From: DASQPA01 sp963757335
Lineage (GTDB): Bacteria > Acidobacteriota > Thermoanaerobaculia > Multivoradales > UBA5704
DNA length: 64,000 bases
Assembly (NCBI GenBank): GCA_963757335.1
Contig: CAVWRJ010000004.1
Span: 206,090 to 270,089, forward strand
Direction of reading: 5' to 3'
The position numbers were made by a program, and so were the translations under genes. Below, piece by piece: positions 1 through 8,571 of this stretch (within the stretch, counting starts at the first letter, position 1; each line of letters begins with the position of its first letter). The notes under the pieces are model-generated. The model was given only the letters and a program-made list of their open reading frames with translations. It was not told where the DNA came from and did not search any database.

Positions 1-1
1 C

Positions 2-973
2 GTGACGCGGCCGGCCGTCCAGCTCCCGGAGCCCGGGCGTTTCTGGATTCGCTACGTTCCGCGCGGCTGGCCGGAGCCGGCCGGCCCGTGGACGGACCTC
101 GCCGCCGGACGCCTCGGCTGGGGGCACGCCTATCCCTCCCCTTCCGCCCCTACCTCCAGCACCGGGAAGCTCGACGCCGGGCCGGGGCGGCTCGACGACC
201 TCCTCTACCTCCCCCCCGTCCTACCGGAGCGGGCGGCGGAGCGCGACCGGCTGGCCGGCGAGCACCTGGCGGCGGGGACCCCGGTGCTCGTCCAGCTGCG
301 GCCGGGCGAGCTGCCCAACGCGCCGGAGAGGCCGGGGGCGGTCGAGGTGTACGACCTCCTCCCCGCGCTCCTCGCCGGGGACTTGTCGCCGCTCGCCCTC
401 CTGCCGGCCGGCGCGACGGCGGTCTGGCCCCTCCTGCCGGGCCTCGCCGACGACCCCGGGCTCTGGCGGGAGGGGTGCGCCGTCCTCGCCGGCCGCGGGG
501 TGAGCCGGGTCCAGGCGCTCTCGGTCGGTCTCGAACCGGCGGACCGGCGGCAGCTCGTCGAGCACGGCGGGGAGGGGGTCTTCGAGGCCGTCTTCCACGG
601 CGAGCCGCCGGCCGAGCGGCCGTTCGCCCGCGCCGCGCACCGCCTGGGCCTCGCCCCCTTCCTCCCTCGGCCGCTGCCGCGACCGCCGGTCCGCGGGATC
701 GAGAACCGCCGGATCGCCGGAGTCCTCGCCCTCGCGGCGGAGCTCTGGCTGCGGCTCGGCCGGCCGGCCGGCCAGGGCCAGGATCTCTACGGAGCGGCGC
801 GCCAGGTCGACCGTACCGGCTACGACCTGACCGCCCTCGCCCGGGAGGGCAATCTCGGCTTTCTCGGCTGGCTTTCCGGGCTCGGCAGAGAGGTCGTCAC
901 GGAGCAGGCGGCGAGCGGCAGCTCGGCGCTCCTCGACCGGCTGCTCGCGGAGTACCTGGCCGAGGAGACATAA
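2..973 (+). CDS. Hypothetical protein, possibly 5'-truncated by the window edge
   Basis: An open frame of 323 codons starting from GTG at base 2. The true start could lie outside the window because no ribosome binding site is visible. The protein is rich in Pro, Leu, Ala and Arg, with no signal peptide, membrane segment or catalytic motif that I recognise. It ends in TAA at 971-973, just before the next gene, so the two are probably co-transcribed. I do not recognise the family and assign no function. Long overlapping frames on both strands here are shadows caused by high GC. Confidence 0.6.
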   Translation: MTRPAVQLPEPGRFWIRYVPRGWPEPAGPWTDLAAGRLGWGHAYPSPSAPTSSTGKLDAGPGRLDDLLYLPPVLPERAAERDRLAGEHLAAGTPVLVQLRPGELPNAPERPGAVEVYDLLPALLAGDLSPLALLPAGATAVWPLLPGLADDPGLWREGCAVLAGRGVSRVQALSVGLEPADRRQLVEHGGEGVFEAVFHGEPPAERPFARAAHRLGLAPFLPRPLPRPPVRGIENRRIAGVLALAAELWLRLGRPAGQGQDLYGAARQVDRTGYDLTALAREGNLGFLGWLSGLGREVVTEQAASGSSALLDRLLAEYLAEET

Positions 974-1014
974 TGAGGCCCTTCGCCAGAGCGGCGGAGA
1001 GGAGGAGCGGAGCG

Positions 1015-1767
1015 ATGGAGCAGCAGTGGAGCCGAGCGCGGTACGTTTTCATCCTGGCGATCCTGATGACCTGGGCGGCCTCCGCCATGGCGCCGCGGCC
1101 GGCCTGGGCGTGGGACCCGGTCTCGCCGCCCCTCTCTCCGGAGGCCTTCACGGCCTTCCATCACCGCTTCAGCTCCGACCTCTACCCCTACCCCCGGCAC
1201 GGGGCGTCGCCGCTCGGCCTGATCGGCTTCGAGGTCTATGCCGACGCCACCTACGACAGCAGCTTCGACAGCCAACCGTTCTTCAAGACGGCGGTCAATG
1301 GCAACCTGCCCGGCGGCGTCCTCTCGGTGGGCCGGGTGGGGGTACGGAAGGGGCTCCCCGGGGGGCTCGACCTCGGGATCTCCTACGGCGAGGCGCTGGG
1401 GAGCCAGGTCAAGCTGGTTTCGGTCGAGGCGGAGTACGCCCTGATCCAGGGCGGTCTGTTGGAGCCGGCCCTCGGGCTCCGGGTGACCGGCAGCCAGAGC
1501 GTCGGCTCGGGACCCTACGACCTCCACCAGTACGGGGCCGAGCTGCTGCTCTCCAAGGGCTTCGCCGTGCTCACCCCCTACATCGGGGCCGGCCTCACCT
1601 ACAGCCGCGGGCGGCTCGGCCATGGCCCCCTCGAGCTGACCGACAACGCCACCCGCGCCGTCGCCTATGCCGGCCTCCGCCTTAACCTTCTCCTCCCCAA
1701 GATCGTCGTCGAGGTGGAGAAGGGCGAGGTGGTCCAGGGCGCGGTGCGGATCGGCTTCGGGCTCTAG
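1015..1767 (+). CDS. Exported, probable outer-membrane beta-barrel protein
   Basis: The ATG at 1015 is chosen because a purine-rich GGAGGAG site precedes it. An alternative ATG at 973 overlaps the previous stop codon. The 250-residue product begins with a basic segment and a hydrophobic helix ending near Ala-Trp-Ala (about residue 33), a typical signal peptide. The mature part alternates short polar and hydrophobic stretches rich in Gly, Tyr and Ser (for example LGLIGFEVYADATY and TPYIGAGLTYSRG) and ends in ..GAVRIGFGL. This resembles small outer-membrane barrels, although the last residue is Leu rather than Phe. Specific role unknown. Confidence 0.65.
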   Translation: MEQQWSRARYVFILAILMTWAASAMAPRPAWAWDPVSPPLSPEAFTAFHHRFSSDLYPYPRHGASPLGLIGFEVYADATYDSSFDSQPFFKTAVNGNLPGGVLSVGRVGVRKGLPGGLDLGISYGEALGSQVKLVSVEAEYALIQGGLLEPALGLRVTGSQSVGSGPYDLHQYGAELLLSKGFAVLTPYIGAGLTYSRGRLGHGPLELTDNATRAVAYAGLRLNLLLPKIVVEVEKGEVVQGAVRIGFGL

Positions 1768-1775
1768 AGGGAGAT

Positions 1776-2825
1776 ATGAAGATCGCTCCGATCGACCTGC
1801 GCTCCGACACCGTCACCCGCCCCGATGCCGAGATGCGCCGGGCCATGGCCGAGGCCGAGGTCGGCGACGACGTCTTCGGCGAGGACCCCACCGTCCGCCA
1901 GCTCGAAGAGGAGTCGGCGGCGGCCCTCGGCCAGGAGGCGGCCCTCTTCGTCCCCTCGGGCACCATGGGCAACCAGATCGCCCTCCACCTCCACGCCCGG
2001 CAGGGGAGCGAGGTGATCTGCGAGGCGCGCTGCCACATCGTCCACTTCGAGATGGGGGCCATGGCCGCCCTCTCCGGCCTGCTGCCGCGGGTGATCCCCT
2101 CGCCCACCGGCCTGCTCGACCCGGCAGCGGTCGAGGGCATGATCGCCCCCGAGGTCGGCTACCGGGCGCGCACCGGCCTCATCACGATCGAGAACACCCA
2201 CAACTTCGCTGGCGGCACGGTCTACGACCGCCCCCACGCCGAGGCCATCCTCGCCGTGGCCCGCCGGCACCGGCTCCCGGTCCACCTCGACGGGGCGCGG
2301 ATTTTTAATGCCGCGACCGCCCTCGGCCTCTCCGCCGCGGCGCTCGCCGCCGGCTTCGACTCGGTCCAGTTCTGCCTCTCGAAGGGGTTGGGGGCGCCGA
2401 TCGGTTCGATGGTCTGCGGCTCCAAGGCGTTCATCGCCGAGGCGCGGCGGGTGCGCAAGATGTTCGGCGGCGGCATGCGCCAGGTGGGGGTGATCGCGGC
2501 CGCCGGTTTGGTCGCCCTGAGGAAGGGCCCCGGCCGGCTGGGGGAGGACCATGCCCACGCTCGGCTCCTCGCCGAGGCGGTCGCCGAGCTGCCGGGGGTA
2601 GAGCTCGATCCGGCCAGGGTGGTCACCAACATCCTCGTCTTCCGGGTGACTTCCGATGGGCTCGCCGAGGCGTTCCTCGCCCGTGCCCGGGAGCACGGGG
2701 TCCTGGCGAGCCCGGTCTCCCGGGACGAGGTGCGGATGGTGACCCACAAGGACGTCTCCCAGGCCGGGATCGACCTCGTGATCGCCCGCCTGCGGCAGGC
2801 GTTCCTCGCCGCCGCTCCGGCCTAG
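1776..2825 (+). CDS. ltaE: Low-specificity L-threonine aldolase
   Basis: A PLP enzyme cleaving L-threonine or allo-threonine to glycine and acetaldehyde in the cytoplasm. The 349-residue length is normal for the family. The N-terminus IDLRSDTVTRP is the classic family start. FGEDPTVRQLEE and the substrate-side FVPSGTMGNQ follow. The PLP lysine is in FCLSKGLGAPIGS (about residue 208), and HLDGARIFNAA supplies the Asp and Arg that contact the cofactor. The start has a GAGGGAG ribosome site 5 bases upstream. It follows the barrel gene by 8 bases, so they may share a transcript. The downstream palindromic element could terminate it. Confidence 0.95.
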   Translation: MKIAPIDLRSDTVTRPDAEMRRAMAEAEVGDDVFGEDPTVRQLEEESAAALGQEAALFVPSGTMGNQIALHLHARQGSEVICEARCHIVHFEMGAMAALSGLLPRVIPSPTGLLDPAAVEGMIAPEVGYRARTGLITIENTHNFAGGTVYDRPHAEAILAVARRHRLPVHLDGARIFNAATALGLSAAALAAGFDSVQFCLSKGLGAPIGSMVCGSKAFIAEARRVRKMFGGGMRQVGVIAAAGLVALRKGPGRLGEDHAHARLLAEAVAELPGVELDPARVVTNILVFRVTSDGLAEAFLARAREHGVLASPVSRDEVRMVTHKDVSQAGIDLVIARLRQAFLAAAPA

Positions 2826-2830
2826 CGCTC

Positions 2831-2940
2831 GGTACTGGGTCCTTTTGAACCTGCGGGCGGTCTCCTTCGGGCGCTCCGCGCAGCCAGCCTGTGCCCAGAA
2901 TGGGTATCGCCCGTCCTCGGATTCAAACGGACCCAGTACC
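2831..2940. repeat. Dispersed palindromic element, copy 1
   Basis: Between convergent ltaE and ridA. The left arm (2831-2849) and right arm (2922-2940) are complementary at 18 of 19 positions. They enclose the conserved core CCTGCGGGCGG..CTCCTTCGGGCG..GCGCAGCCAG..TCCTCGG. Relative to the other copies, the core carries about 20 extra bases near 2888-2908. The core has an internal CTGCG/CGCAG stem. See copies at 5571, 59096 and 62728. Confidence 0.85.
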
Positions 2941-2950
2941 TGAAACTCGC

Positions 2951-3328
2951 CTAGCGCTTGCGGGCGACGAGGTCGATCTCGACCAGGGCCGCCCGCGGCA
3001 GGCCGGCGACCTGGACGGTCGTGCGCGCCGGCCGGTGGTCACCCATGGCTTCGGCGTAGATCGCGTTCAGCTTGGGGAAGTCGGCGAGGTCGGTCACATA
3101 GACGGTCGCCTTGACGACGTCTGAAAAGGTGCAGCCGGCGGCGGCTAAGACCTGGCGCAAATTTAGGAACACCTGGCGGGACTGGGCCTCGAAGCCGCCG
3201 GGGGCGAGCTCGCCGGTGGCCGGATCGAGGGCGACCTGGCCGGAGGTGTAGAGCCAGCCGTCGACCGAGACGGCCTGCGAGTAGGGACCGATGGCGCGCG
3301 GGGCGCCCTCCGAGTGATGGAAGTCCAT
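2951..3328 (-). CDS. ridA: RidA family enamine/imine deaminase
   Basis: A 125-residue RidA/YjgF protein, the usual length, predicted to hydrolyse reactive enamine/imine intermediates released by PLP enzymes such as threonine dehydratase. Visible signatures are AIGPYSQAV near residue 12, LYTSGQVALDP, the CTFSDVVKATVYVTD strand and the substrate Arg in ARTTVQVAGLPRAALVEID (about residue 101), followed by the conserved Glu. The start ATG at 3328 has an AAGGAG site. It lies opposite the threonine aldolase gene, and the two converge on a palindromic element. Upstream on the same strand, 35 bases away, is hpt. Confidence 0.95.
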   Translation of the reverse strand: MDFHHSEGAPRAIGPYSQAVSVDGWLYTSGQVALDPATGELAPGGFEAQSRQVFLNLRQVLAAAGCTFSDVVKATVYVTDLADFPKLNAIYAEAMGDHRPARTTVQVAGLPRAALVEIDLVARKR

Positions 3329-3363
3329 CCGTAACTCCTTTTGTGGGGGAAATGGGGCGTGGG

Positions 3364-3939
3364 TCAGGAGGGGGAGAGGACCGCTGGAGGCTCCGGCTCC
3401 CAGACGCCGACGTAGGGCAGGTTCCTGAAACGCTCGGCCACGTCGAGCCCGTAGCCGACGACGAAGACGTTCTCGATCTCGAAGCCGCGGTAGTCGATCG
3501 GCACCTCGACCTCCCGCGCCGCGCGCTTGTCCAAGAGAGCGCAGAGGCGGACGCTCCGCGCCCCACGGAAGTGGAGGAGGGCGACGATGGTGCGCAGGGT
3601 GTGGCCGGTGTCGACGATGTCCTCGATCAGCAGCACATCGCGGCCGCGGATCGAGAGGTCGACATCCTTCTTGATCCGCACCTCGCCGGGGACGGTGCCC
3701 TGGCCGTAGCTCGAGGTCTGGAAGAAGTCGATGGTCACCGGCACGGTCACCCGCTTCAGGAGGTCGACCATGAAGAAGACCGAGCCCTTGAGGACGCCGA
3801 TCGCGATCAGCGGGTCGGCAAGGCTCGCGCTCGCCCGGTAGTCGCGGTCGATCTCGGCCGCGATCTCCGCCGTCCGCCGCTCGATCTCCTCCTGCCGGAG
3901 GAGGATCCGTACCCGGCCGTTTTCGTTTGTCGCCGCCAT
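3364..3939 (-). CDS. hpt: Hypoxanthine phosphoribosyltransferase
   Basis: Purine salvage enzyme converting hypoxanthine (and usually guanine) plus PRPP to IMP or GMP. The 191-residue product carries the PRPP-binding signature VLLIEDIVDTGHTL (about residues 100-113). It also has IGVLKGSVFFMVDL, the phosphate-contact loop, and the flexible-loop region FFQTSSYGQGT. The C-terminal DYRGFEIENVFVVGYGLDVAERFRNLPYVGVW is the normal base-binding hood. The start at 3939 is only 49 bases from the divergent gene at 3989, so the promoters must share this gap. Confidence 0.96.
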   Translation of the reverse strand: MAATNENGRVRILLRQEEIERRTAEIAAEIDRDYRASASLADPLIAIGVLKGSVFFMVDLLKRVTVPVTIDFFQTSSYGQGTVPGEVRIKKDVDLSIRGRDVLLIEDIVDTGHTLRTIVALLHFRGARSVRLCALLDKRAAREVEVPIDYRGFEIENVFVVGYGLDVAERFRNLPYVGVWEPEPPAVLSPS

Positions 3940-3988
3940 GACGTAAGATCCTTCATCAAGTTCGACTCCAAGAGCGGGTACAACACCT

Positions 3989-5560
3989 ATGGCTACCGTC
4001 CAGGAGCTTTCCGTCCTCCACCGCCGTTATACGGACACCTCGCAACGGTTCCGCGCGGCGTGGACCTTCCATCAGTTCATCCAGAGCCTGGAGAAGAGTG
4101 TCCTCCAGCGGTCCTCGGAGGACCTCTCGACCGATTTCCAGACGCTCTACGCAGAGCTCAAGGAAATCTCCCAGAGCTTGAATGCCTCCGAGAGCGAGCG
4201 CATGCGGGGGAAGCTGGACTGGCTCGAACGGCGGCTGGGCGAGCTGATCTTCACTCTCGAAGAGGAGGATAGCAGAGTCGCTCCGTACTTTCTCCGCCAG
4301 TTCTTCCGCCGGGTGAAGAACTACGACGAGAAGATTCTCACCCAGCTCGCCAAGTTCTACGTCTACGCCCAGCACGGCGACACCTGGCAGCACGACCGGC
4401 TGGACAAGGTGGATTTTCTCCTCACCCGGCTCTCCGAGGAGGATCTGGACCAGACCTCCGGACCGGTGCTCCGCGACCCGCGCCGTCTGGGGGAGGTCTT
4501 CGTGGCTCTCTGGGGGCTCCTCGCCGTCGAGACGCCGCCGGCCGCGGAGGTCGCCGGCCACCGGGCGGCGATCGAGGAGATCCGCGCCGAGGTGCTGCGG
4601 GTCGAGAACCTCGACCAGCTCAACGAGGGCAACCTCGTACGCCGCTACCGCGACTTGAAGCACGGGCTCGGCAACCTCTTCTTCGAGCCCGAGCTCGCCC
4701 TCGCCGTCCAGGAGACCAACCTGACGCTCAAGGGGCGCATCCAGAAGCTCTACCGCCAGGAGGAGCGGCGGATCGCCGCCGAGTACCAGCGGGTCTTCGA
4801 GCTCGAGCGCGAGGTGCCGGTCACCGGCGAGCTCGATGGCGAGCTCGCCGAGTTCCACCAGGAGATCGAGCGCTTCGAAAAGCAGCTCGAAAGAGACGAG
4901 TTCAAGCTCGAGGATCTGGCCTCCATCCGCCAGCGGGTGCGCTCGCTCCTGCCGCGGCTGACCGAGGCGCGCTCGACGGTCGCGACCGGCAGCCACCACC
5001 GCCTGGGCGATACCGGCGAGCATCGCGCCGCCCTCGCCGCCGAGGCGCCGCTCTCCGAGCGCGAGGACATCCTGGGGGAGCACTTCCGCCGGGTCGTCGA
5101 GCACCTGCGCGAGGTCAAGCCCGACTCGCCGCCCGAGCGGGTGGTCTTGACCCCCGAGGTCTTCCCCATGCGCCTGGAGCCGCGCGAGGTGGTGGCCTTC
5201 CGCCGGCTCTACGGCACCGGCGAGTTCGACCGCGAGCTCGAGCAGTTCCTCCTCGAAGCGGCGGCTCTCCGCGTCCGGATCAACGAGGAGGCGCAGGAGA
5301 TCGCCGCCATCATGGACGAGACCTCGGTCACCGGCGAGGCCCCGATCTACTCCCGCGCCCGGCAGACCGTCCGCGCCGCCGACGCCTACCTCTGGCGCTT
5401 CCAGCACGTCCTCTCCGAGCTCCAGCTCGCCGGCAACGCCCCCGAGGGGCGGCAGATCCAGATGCTCCGGATGCGGTTGATGCGCGACTACTCCGGCCTC
5501 TGGCTCCTCGCCTACAAGCCGTTCCTGGGGATGCGCCGCCCCGGCTCGACGCTGGCGTAA
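3989..5560 (+). CDS. Hypothetical alpha-helical/coiled-coil protein
   Basis: A 523-residue, charged, almost wholly helical product without Cys clusters, signal peptide or membrane spans. Long Glu/Arg/Leu heptad-like stretches occur around residues 40-110 and 220-320 (for example QEIERFEKQLERDEFKLEDL). The composition fits a cytoplasmic structural or adaptor protein. I cannot place it in a family. Codon usage is typical of the neighbours, and the frame is uninterrupted over 1.5 kb, which supports a real gene. The start ATG has no strong ribosome site. A palindromic element lies 10 bases after the stop, where it meets convergent genes. Confidence 0.75.
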   Translation: MATVQELSVLHRRYTDTSQRFRAAWTFHQFIQSLEKSVLQRSSEDLSTDFQTLYAELKEISQSLNASESERMRGKLDWLERRLGELIFTLEEEDSRVAPYFLRQFFRRVKNYDEKILTQLAKFYVYAQHGDTWQHDRLDKVDFLLTRLSEEDLDQTSGPVLRDPRRLGEVFVALWGLLAVETPPAAEVAGHRAAIEEIRAEVLRVENLDQLNEGNLVRRYRDLKHGLGNLFFEPELALAVQETNLTLKGRIQKLYRQEERRIAAEYQRVFELEREVPVTGELDGELAEFHQEIERFEKQLERDEFKLEDLASIRQRVRSLLPRLTEARSTVATGSHHRLGDTGEHRAALAAEAPLSEREDILGEHFRRVVEHLREVKPDSPPERVVLTPEVFPMRLEPREVVAFRRLYGTGEFDRELEQFLLEAAALRVRINEEAQEIAAIMDETSVTGEAPIYSRARQTVRAADAYLWRFQHVLSELQLAGNAPEGRQIQMLRMRLMRDYSGLWLLAYKPFLGMRRPGSTLA

Positions 5561-5570
5561 AGGCACCCGA

Positions 5571-5666
5571 GGGTCCTTGGCTTCGCCCGGTTTCCGAGGA
5601 CGGGCGACTGGCTGCGCGAAGCGCCCGAAGGAGCCCGCCCGCAGGAACCGGGCGAAGCCAGGACCC
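5571..5666. repeat. Dispersed palindromic element, copy 2
   Basis: Intergenic between convergent genes. The left arm 5571-5595 and right arm 5644-5666 pair over about 23 bp, with two single-base bulges. The core is in the opposite orientation to copy 1 (CCGAGGAC..CTGGCTGCGCG..GCCCGAAGGAG..CCGCCCGCAGG). The arms (GGGTCCTTGGCTTCG..) differ from those of other copies yet still pair with each other. Confidence 0.85.
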
Positions 5667-5678
5667 GGCCCCGACGCG

Positions 5679-6200
5679 TCAGGCGGGCTCGAACGGCGGC
5701 GGGGCGGGGATCTCGGCGAACAGATCGGTGCGGGGCGCTGCCTCCGCCCGCCGCACCGCGAGGGCGTTCTGCGCCTCGCCGGTCAGGCCGCAGAGCTCGC
5801 CGTAGACCCGGCGCGCCTCGGCCTGGCGGAGGCGGAAGCGGAGTTCGGCCCGGGTCCGGCGGCCGTGCGCCGTCACCACCCAGAGCGGCATCGCGCCCAT
5901 CATGGCGCCGATCGCGGTCAGGCCGGTCACCCCATAGAGGACGTAGGCGGCCGGGTTGGCCGGACCGGTGAGGAGGCCGGCGACGAGGGCCGTCACGGCG
6001 AGGCCGGCGAGCACCCAGGCGGCGAGGCGCGGGCCGGCGCGGTGCAGGGTGACGAGCTCGATGTCGGCGAAGAAGACCCGCCGGCGGGCGACCTCGAAGC
6101 CCCCGACCTCGTCGACCTCCAGGGCGTCGACGGTGCGGTAGACCCGCCGCCGATGGGCGGCGCTGTTCGCCTGCCCGAAGCGGTGCCGCTCCCCGTTCAT
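5679..6200 (-). CDS. Membrane protein with two predicted transmembrane helices
   Basis: A 173-residue product. The start ATG at 6198-6200 overlaps the stop of the upstream gene (ATGA junction), which fixes the start. A longer frame extending to 6596 is a shadow. Residues 1-60 are soluble. Two hydrophobic helices follow (AWVLAGLAVTALVAGLL and AAYVLYGVTGLTAIGAMMGA), then a basic cytoplasmic-type tail. No motif identifies a function. It is the last gene of a three-gene minus-strand operon with zinc-ribbon and RDD proteins, which suggests an envelope role. Confidence 0.7.
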   Translation of the reverse strand: MNGERHRFGQANSAAHRRRVYRTVDALEVDEVGGFEVARRRVFFADIELVTLHRAGPRLAAWVLAGLAVTALVAGLLTGPANPAAYVLYGVTGLTAIGAMMGAMPLWVVTAHGRRTRAELRFRLRQAEARRVYGELCGLTGEAQNALAVRRAEAAPRTDLFAEIPAPPPFEPA

Positions 6201-6820
6201 CGCTTGAATCCCTTGAAGATCACGAGGACGAGGAAGAGGCCGAAGCAGATCTGGGCGATTCCCAGGCCGAAGGCGAGGAGGATCCCCCCCCAGCCGCCGC
6301 TCCCTTCGCCGCGCTGCTTCTGGCGCATGGCGAAGACGGCGAGGACCAGGGTCACCGGACCGATCACCACGCCCAAGATGGAGAAGAAGAGGCCGGCGAA
6401 GCCGACGAGGATCGAGAAGCCGCGCAGGTCGACGAACGAGGTGCGGAGGGCAGGGAGGGCCTTTTCGGCGGCCAGGCGGTCGAAGCAGGCGGGGCAGAGC
6501 CGCTGGCCAGCCACCTCGGTGCGGCAGAGCGCGCAGACGAAGAGGCCGCAGCGCTCGCAGTTGCCGACCGCGGCGTTGCCCGCATGGCTGGCGCACGGGG
6601 TGCCCCCGACCGGCCCGGTCTCGGCGAGGCCGAGGGGCGGCAGATAGGGCGAGGGCGGCGAGAAGGGGGTCGCCTCGAAGCTCCCGGCGCAGGTGGGGCA
6701 GAGCTGCGGGCCCGCCGTCATCCCCCCGGGGTGGAGCAGCGTGCCGCAGTAGGGGCAGGCCGGCCCTCGGTAGACGCGGCTCGGCCGGTCCGTGGGGAGG
6801 GGGCGCTCGGCGGCGATCAC
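6197..6820 (-). CDS. Zinc-ribbon/B-box-like membrane protein
   Basis: GTG start, 207 residues. Two cysteine pairs near the N-terminus (CPYCGTLLHPG..CPTC) form a zinc ribbon. A second cluster (CASHAGNAAVGNCERCGLFVCALC..CPACF, residues 75-120) has the His/Cys spacing of bacterial B-box-like fingers. The C-terminal half has two hydrophobic spans (ILVGFAGLFFSILGVVIGPVTLVLAVFAM and GILLAFGLGIAQICFGLFLVLVIF), resembling the DUF4190-type two-helix module. The C-terminus overlaps the next gene by 4 bases, and the N-terminus follows the RDD gene by 1 base, so the three form a tight operon. Function unknown; probably membrane-anchored with the fingers in the cytoplasm. Confidence 0.75.
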   Translation of the reverse strand: MIAAERPLPTDRPSRVYRGPACPYCGTLLHPGGMTAGPQLCPTCAGSFEATPFSPPSPYLPPLGLAETGPVGGTPCASHAGNAAVGNCERCGLFVCALCRTEVAGQRLCPACFDRLAAEKALPALRTSFVDLRGFSILVGFAGLFFSILGVVIGPVTLVLAVFAMRQKQRGEGSGGWGGILLAFGLGIAQICFGLFLVLVIFKGFKR

Positions 6821-6821
6821 G

Positions 6822-7415
6822 TCAGGGTCTCCAGTTGACCACCCGGGTCTTGGCCGCCATGTCGTGGATGCAGGTGCGCTCCGGGGTGAGGAAGGCGGGG
6901 AGGTAGTCGAGGAAGCTGAGGCAGCTGGCGAAGACCTGCTGGAGGACGGCGCGCCCCCAGGCCTGCCCGGTGCTGAGCGGAGCGCCGTCCGCTTTCACCA
7001 CTCGGATGCCCAGGGCCATCTTGCCGAGGGTCTGGCCGCGAGCGGCGAGCATGGCGCCGTGATAGACGATCACCAGGGGGATCATGAGGAGGGGAAGGAA
7101 GGTGAACCAGGTCACCAAAGTCGGCGCGATGCTGCGCTGGCGGGCCGGAAGCAGGATCGTCAGGAAGAAGATCAGGTAAGGGAATCCCACGATCAGGCCG
7201 TCGAGCATCAGGGCGAGGAAGCGGCGCCAGATGGAGGCCAGGTCGAGCCGGGTGTCGGGCAGGCCGGAGAGGCGATCCAGGAGCCACTCGGTCTTACAGG
7301 GGCCGCAGAGCGCCGCGCCGCCGATGCCGACGATGCAGTCGGGGCAGAAAGTCTCGGCGCAGCTCGCGCAGCGCACGAGACCGTCGTCGATCCGAGGGTG
7401 ATTCCGGCAGGGCAT
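6822..7415 (-). CDS. RDD family membrane protein with N-terminal zinc finger
   Basis: A 197-residue product. An N-terminal finger (CRNHP..CASCAETFCPDCI..CGPC) precedes an RDD domain. RDD features are WRRFLALMLDGLIVGFPYLIFF (the R..D pair in helix 1), a second helix LLMIPLVIVYHG and the signature RGQTLGKMALGIRVVKADG before the last helix. RDD domains are of uncertain, possibly transport, function. Its start at 7415 is only 27 bases from the divergent plus-strand gene at 7443. A second RDD gene occurs at 14546 at the end of the opposing operon. Confidence 0.85.
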   Translation of the reverse strand: MPCRNHPRIDDGLVRCASCAETFCPDCIVGIGGAALCGPCKTEWLLDRLSGLPDTRLDLASIWRRFLALMLDGLIVGFPYLIFFLTILLPARQRSIAPTLVTWFTFLPLLMIPLVIVYHGAMLAARGQTLGKMALGIRVVKADGAPLSTGQAWGRAVLQQVFASCLSFLDYLPAFLTPERTCIHDMAAKTRVVNWRP

Positions 7416-7442
7416 CGCTTCAGCGCTTTGCGGACGAGAGAT

Positions 7443-7757
7443 ATGCTATCAGAGCGCCTTCCACATCCGGAGGATTTCTTGGCCGAGCTCGTTCTGTCCC
7501 TCTCCTGCGCCAACCACCCGGGCCGGCCGGCGATGGCGATCTGCGTCGCCTGCCGGAAGCGGATCTGCCCGGCCTGCTCGACTCCCTGGGAAGGGCGGCA
7601 GTACTGCGCCTCCTGTCTGGCGGCCCTGGATACCCCCACCCGGCAGGAGCATGCCGCCCGCGGCTGGGCGGGAATGGCGCTCGCCGCCCTCGCCCTGCTC
7701 TGGGCCGTGACCTGGTTGCGCCCTCTCCTCGCCAGCCTCTTGGCGGAGCTGCGGTGA
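7443..7757 (+). CDS. Small B-box-like zinc-finger protein with C-terminal membrane anchor
   Basis: ATG at 7443 gives 104 residues. Later starts are possible, and the upstream part of this frame is a shadow. CANHPGRPAMAICVACRKRICPACS..CASCL (about residues 24-60) is the same His/Cys finger type as in the divergent operon. A single C-terminal hydrophobic helix (WAGMALAALALLWAVTWL) anchors it. It overlaps the following membrane gene by 4 bases (GTGA), so it heads the plus-strand operon. Role unknown. Confidence 0.7.
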   Translation: MLSERLPHPEDFLAELVLSLSCANHPGRPAMAICVACRKRICPACSTPWEGRQYCASCLAALDTPTRQEHAARGWAGMALAALALLWAVTWLRPLLASLLAELR

Positions 7758-8571
7758 GGAGGGAGCGGTTCTCCTTCCTCGCCGTCCTCGACGAGGCGGC
7801 GGAGCTCGTCACCCGCGAGCTGCCCGGTTGGGCCGGTCTCGCCGTGCTGACGGCCCTCCCCCTGCGCTTCCTGGAGGCCCACTTCTTGAACCGGGTCTTG
7901 GAGCTCGGCAAGCATGCCGGAGAGTACGGGAGGTACCTGGTCTCGGTCTCCTGGCTGGTCACCCTCGCCCTGCCGCTCGCCTTCTGGGGGCGGGCCGTCC
8001 TCGCCCATGCCGTCGTCCTCGCCCTCTCTGGCGAGCGCCGGGTGGGGCGCCAGGCCTGGAAGCTGCGGCCGGCCGCCCTGGCGGCCGGGTTCTACGCCTT
8101 TCTCTTTACCCAGCTCCTCTTCCTCGCCTTCTCTGCGACCCTGGCCGGAGCGGTCGCGGCCGTCCTCCTCTCCGGGCTGGCGGCGGCGACCGTCCCCCTC
8201 CAGGAGAAGGTGGGGCCGCTCGCTCCGCTCGGCACCGTTTTCCGCCATGCCCGCCCCTTCCGGGTTTACGCCGGTCTGCTCTTCCTGGCCGCCCTGGCGT
8301 TCGTCGTCGCCTACGTCAACCTGGCGCCCTCTTCGGTGTCGGCCTCTGGGCGGCGGGGGGCCTGCCGGGGATCGATCTGGCGCACTGGCGGGCCGTCCTC
8401 TCGCTCTCGAACCGCCACTTCCTGCTCCTCCTCGGAGCGGGGGCGACCCTCGTCGTCGAACCGTTCTGGATCGCCGCCTTGACCGTCGCCGTCCACCGGG
8501 CGCGGGCGCGGCAGAGCGGGGAGGACCTCCGCGCCTGGTTCGAGGAGATCGCGGCGGAGCGGGCGGCATGA
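7754..8571 (+). CDS. Polytopic membrane protein, frameshifted near 8330
   Basis: Reads from GTG at 7754 through several hydrophobic helices (for example FYAFLFTQLLFLAFSATLAGAVAAVLL). The frame is lost around 8325-8332, where continuation in the next frame restores LFGVGLWAAGG.. and ends ..FEEIAAERAA at TGA 8569-8571. That stop overlaps the next ATG (ATGA), so the restored end is almost certainly native. One missing base explains it. About 272 residues if corrected. Proteins at this position upstream of DUF4129 genes are usually uncharacterised membrane proteins. No enzymatic motif is seen. Confidence 0.7.

Noticed and set aside
3956..5566. 536-codon minus-strand ORF opposite the helical protein
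   Set aside because: Leu/Glu/Val-rich mirror typical of GC shadows; the plus-strand frame has natural composition and a proper boundary.
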